Source: Rhynchopus sp. YZ270_cl-10
Lineage: Eukaryota > Euglenozoa > Diplonemea > Diplonemida > Diplonemidae
Direction: 5' to 3'
Assembly: GCA_964035575.1 (NCBI GenBank)
Contig: OZ037868.1
Location: 124,001 to 188,000, forward strand
DNA: 64,000 bases
Part shown: positions 1-10,536 of the stretch, piece by piece
Position numbering within the stretch: position 1 is the first letter of the stretch
How the letters are laid out: each line of letters opens with the position of its first letter
The notes under the pieces: model-generated
Seen by the model: only the letters and a program-made list of their open reading frames with translations
What the model was told of the DNA's origin: nothing
Databases searched by the model: none
Program-made: the position numbers and the translations under genes

Positions 1-1655
1 TTTTATTTCTCAATTTTGAAGCCTTGTAGGCATTAGTGTACACATCCAATATGACGCATTCCACTAAACCATTCCCCCCCCGCCATTTCGCTGTTTGTCA
101 CAAACCCGAGGGAGGGCATACACACCAGAGCATCGCGACAACTTGTCCAAACTTTGCATAGGGCATCGCGAAAGTATGGAATTTACACGGGCCCAAAGGG
201 GTGACCCTGAGTTGGGTGGCATCACGATGACCTGGCATTGTATGCGGGGATACTTTGACGTTAGGTTTCCACAATCATTTTTTATCAAAACAGAACATAA
301 CGTTTCGCTTGACATTGAGGGGGGGGTTTAGAGTATTGATAAATTTCCTTCTATTTAAAACAAAGGGCACTCCGTATCCAAAACAGGAGACGTCACAGGG
401 GGGGGGGTATTCTTCTCTCATTACTATCCCTGGCGACTCATATTTTTCTGTGTCGGCAAGCCGGGTTTTTTTTTGATCCGACTGGCACCTTTTTTTTCAC
501 TGAGGTGGTACCGTAGGTGCTTTGGTGGAGCGGGTTGACACATTGTATCCTACAAACCCGCAAACCTGCAAACCCGGAATAAATTTGAAGGAGTTTGCAT
601 TTCTTTTTTTTTTGAAGTTGTACTTTCCATATGACATTACATAGACACCTGGCCGCTTGGGAGGGGGGTGCACATAGCAGTTTTTAAAAAAAGAAAAGAT
701 ACGGTAAGATGATGCTAAGCTTGTATACTTAGCTACCTCACGACAAAAAGAAGGCGAGAGGGAACACTCATCACTGTGTACGAAACATCTTCAAAAGCAA
801 AAAAAAAATTACACAACTTAAAGGGGCAAAAACCATCTGATTTTGAACCACGACGTGGGGGCATTTGGGGGCGACATTGATTACTTTTTTTCAAAATCAG
901 GCAGTAAAAATGGAAAACACGATTTGGGCCTCACGTGGCACACATAGTCTAAGAACAAGTATTTTGGGGTTTTGGGATGCCACATAAAGGAAAACTAAGC
1001 AGATTTACTTCTACAGGAGGTGTTCAGGGATCACAAGTACATAACATCAGGACACGCTTGTTCACACGCTTAAAGCTTGGGAGAAAAGGGGGTGGGGAAC
1101 ACAAAACAGTTTTGTTTTGTTTTCATGGTGACATACAACAGTACTTTTTGGCATTTGGTATCCTTAAGTAGCGTGGCGACGGGAGGAGGAATATGTGGGG
1201 GAAAAAAGTAAACAGAATCTGACTTCAGGATATGACAAAGTGAAGAAAACAAGGAAAAATGCAGGCACGCACCTTCCGTCGATTCTATTTCCTCTTTTTG
1301 CCGATGCTTGGTGGAAAAAGATGGGATCGTGGGGAGGAAGAGTGAGGAGGGGATCTTCCTGCGAAAGGATCGAAAAAAAAAATACAAAACAGAACAGAAC
1401 AGAACAAACCAGAAGCGGCGCAGAAGCTCCTATTTGTGATGTGGTGGAATGAAACGAAAAAAATGAACAAAAAAACACACACACACACACACACAAATTT
1501 GATAGAAAAAATTATGATAATGTGCCTCATATTCCTGGCAACACGTCATTTTCCCAATTCATCTGGAAACACATCAGCTTCGGAACAAGAGAGGAACCTC
1601 TAAGAAGAGTTTAGCAGCACCGTATGAGAACCTTGAAAAGAAAGAAAAGTTTATG

Positions 1656-1690
1656 AGGATGACCCTAAGCCTCTCGTGCTTAGTCACCTT
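1656..1690 (+). repeat. Dispersed hairpin motif, copy 1
   Basis: A stem of GATGAC..CTAAGC against GCTTAG.TCACC closes a CTCTCGT loop. The same loop with differently paired stems recurs at 1711, 2912, 38326, 41461, 41974, 43078 and 52650. A longer match to the copy at 41974 includes the upstream A/G-rich run. The function is unknown. Confidence 0.55.
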
Positions 1691-1710
1691 ATTAAAAGAA
1701 CAGTTACTCG

Positions 1711-1740
1711 AGATGACTGCGCGTCTCGTGCACACACATC
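1711..1740 (+). repeat. Dispersed hairpin motif, copy 2
   Basis: AGATGA..GCG is followed by TCTCGTGC and then ACACACATC, so an outer AGATG/CATC stem can form around the conserved TCTCGTGC loop. It lies 21 nt after copy 1, so the two may form one unit. Confidence 0.45.
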
Positions 1741-2347
1741 CTTACCACAAAAAGAAACGATAAAAGAAAGAGTTGAGTTCAACGAGGTGCAATGCGTGGC
1801 ATCAATAACGATTGATGATCAAGAGCCTAGAGGGACATACTCTTGTTTCATGACTCCTAACACACTGTCTCTGGGGTTTTGTCCATTTTTCTGTGCATTT
1901 TAAAACTGCAAAACAACTTAGTATAGCGCCCATCAGATTTGTACGTTCAGGAAACCCTGGGAGTTGTTAACAGTCAAAAAGTTAAAAATGGAGAAAAAGA
2001 TCTCAGGGCAGAGTGCAAACAAGGTGCCTGGAAGAGCCAGGCACAGTCATGATATGAGTACAGAGGGGAATGCCGGTGTCTGGTGGTAAAGACATTTCCG
2101 ACAAAAAAATATTTGCGTTTCCCTCTGATCACTTCACACATTTGTCGATGCAAAAAATGTTTCAATTCTGGAAAATTTGCATCTTTAAAAAAACGACAAT
2201 TTTTTCGTTTCTTGCCACTTTAGCGCATATAGGGTTGTTGGGGGTTGGGTTGTTTGCACGAAGGGGGAAATGAAGAATGTTTACATGGTGCTCTATGTGA
2301 GATCTGCCATGTAACATTTGGGTGCTCAAATGCCTTTCGTCGTATAT

Positions 2348-2870
2348 TGGTGTGTTCCGGGTATCGGAAAATACAAATTTTCATTTCAATTCAACTCTTC
2401 ACAAAAACAAGGCATATACTACCGTAATCGTAAGAATTCTGGGATGTAAAATTTTTGGGACGTAAATATTCTGGGACGTAACAAAACTGGGACATTTTGG
2501 ACTTTTTTTAAGCTTGGGACATTTTTACGTCCCAGAATATTTACGTACCAGAATTGTCTGTGTGACCTTCCCCCCTCCCTCACCCATGCACTTCGGTGCA
2601 AACCCAAACATGTCCAACAAACAAGAATAATATACATACTTGGGCCGGTTATGATCCCTCCGCCAACCAGCCGCACCCCACCACCCACACCCCCAAAAAA
2701 TTGACAAGTACCCGGAAAACCGCCCGAACAATTCTGGGACGTAACAAAACTGGGACAATTGGGGGAAAATCTGAAACTTGGGACATTTTTACGCCCCAGA
2801 ATTCTTACGATTACGGTATGTTGTGAAAAGTTGTGAAGATGTGTGAAGTCCCATACCCCGGAACACACCA
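2348..2870. mobile_element. Foldback / TA-flanked miniature inverted-repeat element
   Basis: The core 2422-2816 is bounded by TA on both sides, and its 22-bp terminal inverted repeats begin CCGTAATCGTAAGAATTC and match exactly. Outside it, a weaker inverted match continues to outer tips TGGTGTGTTCCGGG at 2348 and its complement ending at 2870. Inside, GGGACGTAA-type segments occur in direct and inverted orientation, so the left arm alone (2458-2545) can fold. There is no transposase. The TA flanks suggest a Tc1/mariner-type MITE, but the nested arms also fit a foldback element. Confidence 0.65.
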
Positions 2871-2911
2871 TAAATGGGTTTAATTCAAAATAACATAAAA
2901 AACTAGGTGAA

Positions 2912-2944
2912 AGATGAATATGTGCCTCTCGTGCTCACACATCT
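2912..2944 (+). repeat. Dispersed hairpin motif, copy 3
   Basis: AGATG and TGTG on the left pair with CACA and CATCT on the right, around the loop CCTCTCGTGC. The inner stem bases differ from copy 1 (CTAAGC/GCTTAG) but still pair, which is the signature of a conserved fold rather than simple sequence drift. Confidence 0.5.
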
Positions 2945-3381
2945 GGCAGCATAGATTCTCAATACTTTCAAATCGAGAATGGAAAACATTACAAACGTAA
3001 CAATAAAACGCAAAGTTGGTAGCAGCGTCTCAGTGGGCAAACGAAAAGACAACTACAAAAGTTCCAACGACACAAAAAAAGACACAAAAAAAAATATCAG
3101 AACAGCAGGCCTAGGAGGAAATAGCTACTCGGTTGTGGAAGGTTCATAAAAACGATTTTTTTTTTCGTTACTTTTTTTTTTCAACAAAAAAATTCAAATA
3201 CATTTTGTCTTGGTTCAGTCAAAAATCGAATACACAAAAAACCTGAGGGCGAACCTCACAAGGTTTGTGGTACAGAAATGACGCATAGGTAAAACAAAAT
3301 ACGTTGAGAGATGGCTATGCCGCGTGCATACATCTGAAAAATAAACAGTAAAGGGAGGTTTCCAAAAAGAAATAAAACATT

Positions 3382-3430
3382 GTTTCATATACTAACTATT
3401 CTACTGAATAGAAGGTATAATAGGGTGCAC
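3382..3430 (+). repeat. TTTCATATAC...GGGTGC structured motif, copy 1
   Basis: TTTCATATAC is followed by a small hairpin (CTATTC TACT GAATAG), then GTATAATAGGGTGC. Related copies occur at 38425, 46942 and 49161. Here and at 38425 it follows a hairpin-motif copy by about 70-100 nt, so the two motifs may belong to one larger repeat. Confidence 0.45.
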
Positions 3431-4349
3431 TAAATGTAAAACTAAAAAACAAAAAAAAAACAAAACAAAAAAAATCGCTTTTGACGCTTTGGGCATGTCT
3501 GAAATAGGGGGTTTGCAAAGCTATGTTTGAAAAAAAAGGCATTCCCCACCTCTATCAGCCACACCATTTATTACAAAGAGTTGGTAAGATGGAGCTGTGC
3601 GTGGCCTCCTTAACAAAAAAAAAACACCAAGCCTAAAAGTCAACAAGAAGTTGTTTAGTTGGCACGCTACCCACGTCATAAAAAAAAATACGCATTAAAT
3701 TAGAAGTTATTGATACGGCCGTCTAGGCCAGCACGCGACATACTGTATCGATGCCAGACCACCATTTAGATTTTTTTTTTTCCGTTCGCTGGTTTTATGT
3801 GCGCCGCGGTCGGGGGGAAATGGCTAAAAGAAGAGATGATGATTTGCTTTCATCCAATTTTACATTATTTTTTTGTTTGAAAATAGGACGCAATATACAT
3901 TCTGTCCCTTGATTTTACCCTGCCCTTTTTCCAAAGACACGCAGTGGCGACAATGGAGAAAACACAAAAACCCCCCTGATTCGCCACAACACAAAACACC
4001 ACATCTTTAAAATCAACAAGAATAAGAACCGAATTGCCTGATAACCGAAGAACGGAAGAAAGCACAAAAAAAAAATCAACATTCATATACGTACCACAGC
4101 AAAGCAAGCAGTAAAAAGGGTGTACCATTGTACCCCCCCATCCGGAAGAAAACAAAAAAAAAAATCCTGGGTTGAGTTGGAGAATAAAGTACAAGCCTTA
4201 GCTACCCTTCAACAGAAACCTCAAGATTATCTACGACACAACCAAACACACACTTTGGGCAACATGCTTCGCTCTTAGGGAACTACCCACATTTGCTTCC
4301 AAAACACACACTGGCTTTCCCTTTCTCCACCACTTCCACACCCCCCTCA

Positions 4350-5729
4350 TTAGCACTCCACCTCCATTAGCGCGCAGGCTTGCACACAGACCTCTGAGGG
4401 CTCTTGGGTGGGATCTTGCACATCGTCTCTGTCAATCGTGAACCGGACAGTTGCTTCTAAGCGTTGGACTGCGGCTTCTGAAGCTTCTGTGGAGTGCGCC
4501 TTTGCACAGAGAAATCCTAGGCTGGTGAAGGTGAAGGGGGGAGGACCGACCTTGGTGCCCGGAGAGGCCAGGCAGGCCCCAGCGAAGGAGGGGTCCTGGA
4601 GAAGCGACGACGGGGTGCAGACAGCACGGAGCAGGCCAGGATGCGATGCGATCATGTTCACACTGCTGACCACGCACTGCGCTGTGGCCGTCAGGTCTGG
4701 CACTGCATTCCCCACAGCGACCATGGCAGCGCACACTGCGAGCGACACTCCCCACACGGTTTCGTTCAAACACAATGTCTCCGCACCACCGAGCCGAAGA
4801 TTTACCTCTATCGTGGTGGCCCGGTCGGTCCGCAGGTCGTACTTCGCTTCGTAATGAAGGATTCCGTTGACGGCAGTGCCGTGGGAGGCGACCCACTTCT
4901 GCAGTTCCGCGAAGAGGCAGGATTTGGCACGGTCGCTGAGTTGGGAGGGCGCGATGCCGCCGGTTTCGCGGAAGTATGGGAGCTGGGTGGGGCGGTTGTC
5001 TGAGATGCCTGCGTATTTGATGACACCGTTTTGTACGACACAATCGATGTCCACCTCATCGCCTTCAAGAAACTCTTCAAGCAACAGCTGCACCCTCTCT
5101 ATGGCACTCCACTGCCGCTCCGTATGAATACACGCAAACAACGCAGCACAGCACGACCGCAGCTCCTCCTCGCTTCTCACCACCTTAATGTGCGACGACC
5201 CACCCCCCGCAGAGGGCTTCACGATGACAGGAAATGCAAGAGGAAAGCTGTCCATCAACGTATTGAGCGCAGGCATATCGGCGATGGTGGCGCATTTTGG
5301 TGCGTGGATCCCATTTTTTGCGCAAAATGCGCGGAAATGCGATTTTACGTTGGTTTCCTTGACCACAGAGGGTGGGCACGGCGATGCAATACATCCAAGG
5401 TGTTCGCTGAGGCAGGAGGCTGGGTACACACCGTACTCATCAAAGGAGAGCACGCCGTGGATGGTGGGGAGGGTGGGGAGCCGTTCGGTGACGAGGTGTA
5501 GGGTGGAGGCGAGATCGCAGGTGTCTGCAAGGATCCAGTCGTCCACATAGCAGTCCGCCCAGTTCACCTCCGGCGCTACCATGACTATGTGCACGCCGCA
5601 TTCCCGCAGCTGCCGGTACGCAGGTGCCCGGTGTGGACCCCCCGTGAGGACGAAGACGACGCACTTCCCCTGCAGGCCCGACTCCTTCTGAAGGGGAAAA
5701 ACGGCGGGCTCGTGTGCACTGCGTAACAT
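4350..5729 (-). CDS. ATP-grasp carboxylate-amine ligase (carnosine synthase-like)
   Basis: Predicted 459-residue soluble enzyme of the ATP-grasp superfamily, which joins a carboxylate to an amine by way of an acyl-phosphate. The N-terminal part has the pre-ATP-grasp look, with VVFVLTGG and then a segment locating a helper domain. The nucleotide-binding strand and glycine loop read PVIVKPSAGGGSSHIKVV; LLLEEFLEGDEVDID is the adenine/hinge region; and TIEVNLRLGG carries the Glu and Asn expected to bind Mg. The start at 5729 (MLRSAHEP) is chosen because upstream in-frame codons have UTR-like composition, although the frame is open to 5906. The nearest class I recognise is the dipeptide ligase group that includes carnosine synthase, but the substrate cannot be told. 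It is the first of a run of minus-strand genes. Confidence 0.78.
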   Translation of the reverse strand: MLRSAHEPAVFPLQKESGLQGKCVVFVLTGGPHRAPAYRQLRECGVHIVMVAPEVNWADCYVDDWILADTCDLASTLHLVTERLPTLPTIHGVLSFDEYGVYPASCLSEHLGCIASPCPPSVVKETNVKSHFRAFCAKNGIHAPKCATIADMPALNTLMDSFPLAFPVIVKPSAGGGSSHIKVVRSEEELRSCCAALFACIHTERQWSAIERVQLLLEEFLEGDEVDIDCVVQNGVIKYAGISDNRPTQLPYFRETGGIAPSQLSDRAKSCLFAELQKWVASHGTAVNGILHYEAKYDLRTDRATTIEVNLRLGGAETLCLNETVWGVSLAVCAAMVAVGNAVPDLTATAQCVVSSVNMIASHPGLLRAVCTPSSLLQDPSFAGACLASPGTKVGPPPFTFTSLGFLCAKAHSTEASEAAVQRLEATVRFTIDRDDVQDPTQEPSEVCVQACALMEVEC

Positions 5730-5879
5730 TGAAAAAAAAAGAATTAAAATGGGAGAAAATGGAGTAAAATTTTTGTGTATGGCTGGGGGTTTGGGTTTTG
5801 GTTGGAAAAAAAAAAGGCGAAAGATGGAGGCACCTCGTATCCGTCTCAGTCGTAAACACAGTTGTTGAAGAGGTGTTGA

Positions 5880-6350
5880 TGGAGGGGAAAAATGCAAAAT
5901 TCCCATACAAATAACATAGCGTTGGTGGCAACGGAGTAGAAGAAGACCACGAAGGCAAGGTGCTCTTCATACAGGAAGGTGGTGTACGATATGAAGGAAT
6001 CTTGTCATAAGTTCGCAAGCAAGAGGACCATCCCAACACTCAGCCATTGCCAGCAGAGTGACGAAGGGCTGCACGAAGGGCTCGGTGTTGGCAATTGAGA
6101 CCGAGGAAGTGACCATAATTTCTCACACTTAAGTGTTAAATTTATCATCTCCGGGGAAGGAGCCCCCGCTATTGAGAGGAGCGCAATGATCACGGAAGCA
6201 ATCACTTGCAGTTTTGTGTACGAAGCCACAGACAGCTTTTCGCGGTACCGCTCTGTAGCCCGAGCAGATCCAGATGATCTGAAGAAGACCCCGGAAAGGT
6301 AAAATGAGGGCATGATGGACAGCTGCGAAACGAATTAGGATGTCATACAA
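5880..6350 (-). pseudogene. EBP-like (EXPERA) sterol isomerase remnant or multi-exon gene
   Basis: Three short stretches in different minus-strand frames line up in order with emopamil-binding protein (3-beta-hydroxysteroid delta8-delta7 isomerase). They are a segment ending KAVCGFVHK (EBP has AVCGFIH), a segment with NTEPFVQPFVTLLAMAE..GPLAC (EBP has a METITACLWGPL-type segment), and a hydrophobic segment with AFVVFFYSVATNAMLF (EBP has YFWFYFVFMNALW). The frames are broken by stops and no clear GT-AG introns join them, so I favour a decayed copy; unrecognised short introns remain possible. It sits just upstream of the ATP-grasp gene on the same strand. The assignment rests on remembered EBP sequence. 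Confidence 0.4.
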
Positions 6351-6539
6351 AGAGCAGGTCGGTGTGCTATGCGACGTTAAGGTTAGAGAATGCGAAAGTC
6401 GAAGACCTCCTGTGATGAGGGCGACCCTGCGAGGAGGAGGGGCGAAGTGACGAAGGCGCAGTGAGACGCGTCAACGTTAACTGGAGACACTACATAAAAG
6501 CTGTCTCTTTTCTCCTGAGGGCCTTCCCCATCAGAGTTC

Positions 6540-7145
6540 ACAGACACCCACCTTCCATTGTCATCACTCAAGACGGTTATAACCCGGGAAAATCTTTCAG
6601 GGGAAAGACAAAACGAGAGCGCATAACCATCGGACCTCGATGGGGCGAGTATCGAGGCTGCTATTCTGGCAGAATGGCAATTGGTGAAGGGTGTCATGGC
6701 ACTGCAACGTGGCTCTGACTGTGACGAAACCCTCATGAAGGAGTATCTGGATCGCAACACCCCCCGATTGTGGACTTAAAGCTGGCCGTGTTCTGCTGGG
6801 CCCACCACTACACCCGGTGCACGAGTTGTTCCATGGTGATTAAACACCGAGAGTCCACTGTTTGGAAAGGACCTATCGATCACAAAACTTCACCTCGCGA
6901 AACACAGAATGTGCAACTGGCAGCGGAGACCAAGCGACTCACGGAGAGAACGAGGCGCTGAAGAAGGCAGCTCGCGAGACCAAGGACAAGGCCAGGGCCG
7001 CTCAAGATCGTCGTGGAGATGGTGAGGAGAAGAAGGATACAAAGGAGACCACACCCAGAGGAACAACGGCAACAAAGGAACCTTTAGGTACTGTTATCCC
7101 AACATACAAAAAAGATAGGGGTAATACAGTTGAAGGAATGCAATG
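6540..7145 (+). pseudogene. Relic of an unidentified open frame with a charged tail
   Basis: Protein-like text occurs on the plus strand but switches frame. First comes 6627-6779, with EAAILAEWQLVKGVMALQR and then ETLMKEYLDRNTPRLW. Next, after a stop, is LKLAVFCWAHHYT. Last is a Glu/Lys/Arg-rich segment with coiled-coil character (ALKKAARETKDKARAAQ). I do not recognise the family. Its opposite strand to all intact genes and its broken frame suggest a decayed mobile-element or captured gene. The minus-strand frame over 6383-6760 is probably its shadow. Confidence 0.3.
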
Positions 7146-7220
7146 ACCCCTTCTGTGAACCTCTCCCCTCCCCTCCGCCCTCAACTGGCCCCAATTTTTC
7201 TAAATAACAAAACCACCCCT

Positions 7221-7745
7221 TCACTCTAATACTATCACCGCAGCCTCCGCGTCCACATCCATCGCGTCGTCCTGCCCTTCGTCGATGACGATTTCATCGC
7301 GCGCATTCTGCCGCTCTGCCTTCCGCTTCCCTGTCTGCACCTTTGCCCTCTTCGATATTGTGTTTACTCCTGGCTGTGCAAACCCTTGCGGAAGACTTAT
7401 CAATGGTTCGCATGAAGGCGCGCCTGGCTGCACACTGCATGGTGGTGGTGCAGCGCCGTGCAGGGTACGCCAGGCTATGGGGGCGACTGCGTAGCTTTGC
7501 ATTTGTGCTGGGGAGGTGGCATTGCCGGTGACGTGGATGCGCATGACCCCTCCGTTGGCAGAGGACGGCCGCTCGACCCCAGAGCGGTACAGAAACACCC
7601 GCTCTGCGTTCGCATGCGCAAACCTCTCCACCTCCTCTCTCGCCTCCTCCAAACGCAGCCCAAAGCTCCCCCCTACCTCCTCGCACGACACAAGACGTTC
7701 GTCATCAAGAACATTAATTTCAAGAAACCGTCGTGGGGTGCTCAT
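7221..7745 (-). CDS. Hypothetical 174-residue protein
   Basis: Open frame starting MSTPRRFLEINVLDDERL, with a helical charged N-terminal part (EEAREEVERFAHANAERV), a middle part rich in Ser, Ala and Pro, and a C-terminal basic patch (SKRAKVQTGKRKAERQNARDE) followed by an acidic stretch. The basic patch could be a nuclear localisation signal. I chose the start at 7745 because the upstream in-frame extension is Lys/Pro-rich and looks like UTR. I recognise no family. It lies between the relic at 6.5-7.1 kb and the larger hypothetical gene at 7.9-9.7 kb, all minus-strand host genes. Confidence 0.5.
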   Translation of the reverse strand: MSTPRRFLEINVLDDERLVSCEEVGGSFGLRLEEAREEVERFAHANAERVFLYRSGVERPSSANGGVMRIHVTGNATSPAQMQSYAVAPIAWRTLHGAAPPPCSVQPGAPSCEPLISLPQGFAQPGVNTISKRAKVQTGKRKAERQNARDEIVIDEGQDDAMDVDAEAAVIVLE

Positions 7746-7888
7746 ATTTTTTTTTTGGGGGTTGGGAAGAGATTTTCCCCCCACACTTTTAAAAGGGAGA
7801 TGTTGTTTCAAACCGCAAAAATTTATAAAAACGGAATTCTTTGGTCAATTTGAAAAAAAAAAACGACAAATTTGCAAAACCCTCTCCC

Positions 7889-9691
7889 CTACCCCCCAGG
7901 CAGGCTAGCGGAAGCAAGCACGCTGAAGGGGAGGGCCGGGAGCGCAGCGATATCTGTCATTTGTGGGGGTGCTGTGGGGGGTTCGCCTCCGGCACCTCCA
8001 CCTCCACCCCCAACCCCCTGCTCAACCCCACCCTGCGACGCCATGGGCGCAGCGCCCTCTACATCCAACTCCGCTATCTCAGGCACACTCCGCACTGTAT
8101 GCCTTGGGGTACTCCCCACACTACCCATCCCACCGCTTCCACCACTTCCCCCACGGATACCCGCAAAGACTCCAGTATACATTGCACCCCCCCTCCGTGG
8201 CCTCCCCTCTGGCCATCGGGGGCAGTGCGTCTCCGGCCCCTCCTTCTCCTTCTCCCTCTGCCAGGGCGACTCCCGATCCTTCGAAGCATCCCAAGAGTGC
8301 TGCCAATCCAAGGCGCTCAGAGGGTCTCGCTCAGAGGCATCCTCTCTGTCTTCTCTTGAAGGTTTGGCACTGTGCTGTCGGATATGTCTGATCGATTCGC
8401 TTCTTTGAGATGGCTGTGGAGGTTGTGTATCGGTACGTCCATTTGGAGGGAGTGGTGGTCTGCTTGGGGTGTGTGTGGCGGAGGGACGGCGGAGGCTTGG
8501 TTCCTGCGCTGCTTCTGGCCGTTTTGTGATTGGAATTCCGCCAAATACAACAGCTTTGATTGTTGCTGCGGTGCGCCCAGTGGCGTTCAGGGCGTACTCC
8601 GCAATGCGGTTCTCTAGTGATGCTTCCTCCGCCCCTGCAGCCTGCATCGCGTTTAGCACAGCAAACCTATGAGAAAGGTTCTGTGCCAAGGTCATATCAG
8701 ACAGCCCCACGTCGGAAGCTAAAAACGTATTCTTTTTCCGCTTTTTCCGTTTTTGGCATTTTGGAGTAAGAGAGAGAGGAGGAGGAGCAGTCCGGCACGC
8801 AACAGCCCATCCATTCGTTTCGCTGGTGTCCGGTGGTGTGGGTATGTGAAACCGTGCTCGCATGGTACGGAGCTGTGATTGTTGTAAATCCTGCAAGCAA
8901 GGGAGAGTGCCTCCAGGGCTGTGTGCCTTCTGTTCCAGGCGTTCCAAAGCAGAACGTGCAGGGTCCTGCAGACGGCGTTCAATCTGTTCGGTAAGAGGCC
9001 GGCCACGTTTTTTCTTGCTCACAATATTAGGGTGATGATACACAGAGACCCTCTTCGCAACGGTCGGAATCTTCCCTCGGATTTTGATTTTCCGCAAAAA
9101 TTTCACTTTTGCAAGAATAACGAAAACGAGAAGACAAAATGAAGTGCAACCTCTCTGGAAAATGACTGGCTTTGCGGTTGGCTGGGCCCGTTTCACGCAT
9201 ACTCCACAAACACAGGTTCTCGGCCGGTTTAGATGCGCTGCCTGACGGAGGTGTTTCTCCCCAACCGGCTTGACGTGCGCGATGTCTTGCTGTAGTTTGT
9301 TGAGGTCGGCTCTGTGCTGTGTGATCTTTCTCTTTGCCAGATATGCCTTGTGTTTGTCGCACCCGGTCGTCTCCTGCACCTCAGAGTTACGCAGCACACC
9401 ACTACGCGCTGGGGGCACGCTGGGTGTCTCGCACAATGCTTCCAGCGCTATGGGGTTGCCTTCGTCGTCGCTCGAGTACTGCTCCGCACCCCACAGTGCC
9501 TCAGCAGGGAGGTTCCCCGTTGCCGCGCTGTGGGCTCCTTGGCGATGCGTCTTGCCCGACCCTGGGTGACTCTCGTCGCACTCTGTGCGCATGTGGTGCT
9601 TACACAACACATCCCCCAACACCCCCCCACGCCGTCTACTGACCTGCGTCGAAACACTCAACACATTTGACGCAAATTTTATCTCCAGCAT
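7889..9691 (-). CDS. Hypothetical disordered protein with AT-hook-like motif
   Basis: Frame of 600 codons. The N-terminal third has scattered Cys and His (CDKHKAYLAKRK, TCVCGVC) and basic helices. Near the middle, KKKRGRPLTEQIERRLQD contains an RGRP core like an AT-hook DNA-binding motif. The C-terminal 250 residues are low complexity: Pro/Arg/Ser-rich, then Gly-rich. A hydrophobic patch (TSFCLLVFVILAKVKF) and the uneven composition raise the chance that part of the frame is intronic. The first ATG may not be the true start. A nuclear role is only an inference from the RGRP motif and basic clusters. Confidence 0.45.
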   Translation of the reverse strand: MLEIKFASNVLSVSTQVSRRRGGVLGDVLCKHHMRTECDESHPGSGKTHRQGAHSAATGNLPAEALWGAEQYSSDDEGNPIALEALCETPSVPPARSGVLRNSEVQETTGCDKHKAYLAKRKITQHRADLNKLQQDIAHVKPVGEKHLRQAAHLNRPRTCVCGVCVKRAQPTAKPVIFQRGCTSFCLLVFVILAKVKFLRKIKIRGKIPTVAKRVSVYHHPNIVSKKKRGRPLTEQIERRLQDPARSALERLEQKAHSPGGTLPCLQDLQQSQLRTMRARFHIPTPPDTSETNGWAVACRTAPPPLSLTPKCQKRKKRKKNTFLASDVGLSDMTLAQNLSHRFAVLNAMQAAGAEEASLENRIAEYALNATGRTAATIKAVVFGGIPITKRPEAAQEPSLRRPSATHTPSRPPLPPNGRTDTQPPQPSQRSESIRHIRQHSAKPSREDREDASERDPLSALDWQHSWDASKDRESPWQREKEKEGPETHCPRWPEGRPRRGGAMYTGVFAGIRGGSGGSGGMGSVGSTPRHTVRSVPEIAELDVEGAAPMASQGGVEQGVGGGGGGAGGEPPTAPPQMTDIAALPALPFSVLASASLPGG

Positions 9692-10536
9692 TTAGGGAAG
9701 AGGGGGGTGGGAGGATAAGGGGGAGGGGAAGGAGAAGAATCTCTCAGGGAAGGAGAAGGGGGGGAGAAGCTCTCAGAGCCGAACGAAGAAAGCGAAGAAA
9801 GTGGGTTGCGTTGAGGGTGTAAACGCCTCGGACAGTAGAACGCATATGATGTGTACGCTGATGGGGTAGGTGTGTGTGTGTGGGGTTGTTTTGTGGGAAG
9901 GACACTAGCCTGCTCTGTAACTGTACGCAGCCATGTGGCGCTCCAGGGCAAGACAGAAAGGAAGTAGACGTTGAGAAAAAGAGAGTAAGAGATTGCGGGA
10001 GCTGAGACTTTATGTATATTTTTTTTGACAAAAATGACGGCAAAAAAGCTGTGTCAAAAAAGAAGGTGAGAGGTAAAGTGTTCATGCCAAGAACATATAG
10101 GTGGGGCTCATCAAACAAAAATTGTTTAATCCGATGCCAGATCTTCTCGTGAAGGGCGATTTTTTGACAACCGCCTTCACAGTTTTCGAGGGTAATTTGA
10201 ATGACCGTCGAAAGCCCCTCCCAATTTGCCCGCCATCAACCCAGCGTCTGCATTGCTCAGTCTCAGAGTTTACTGTCCTTTCTGGTTTTAGGTATGTCAA
10301 AAGACAGGTGGAGAGAACGAGACACGCCGTACCTTGTGTTCATGCACTACCTTTTTTTCTGCTTGGATTTAATCATGAATCTTCGGCAGTCTTCCAAAAA
10401 CGCATTTTGTAGAACAGAACCACCGCGCTCAGAACTAGGCAGCCTGTATTTAATTTTTATTTTTGTAGTTTCGACAATCACCCCTGTCCGAAGACGGGTT
10501 CTGTACAACAAAGTCGCCCGAAGGGCTAAATGAATT

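Larger units (their letters stand above)
1..2347. other. Intergenic DNA, AT-rich
   Basis: No open frame here has protein-like composition. The stretch holds many A, T and G homopolymer runs, a short CA dinucleotide run near 1477-1495 and two copies of a dispersed hairpin motif (listed separately). I see no RNA gene. Confidence 0.6.
2871..4349. other. Intergenic DNA with dispersed structured repeats
   Basis: No convincing gene is present. The stretch is A-rich with runs of AAAAC type. It includes a hairpin-motif copy at 2912, a weaker one near 3309 (CCGCGTGC loop) and a copy of a second motif at 3382. The longest open frame (near 3865-4194, minus strand) is hydrophobic and T-rich and looks accidental. 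Confidence 0.55.

Noticed and set aside
7841-8408. Plus-strand Pro/Ser-rich frames
   Set aside because: Shadows of the low-complexity C-terminal end of the minus-strand gene 7889-9691.
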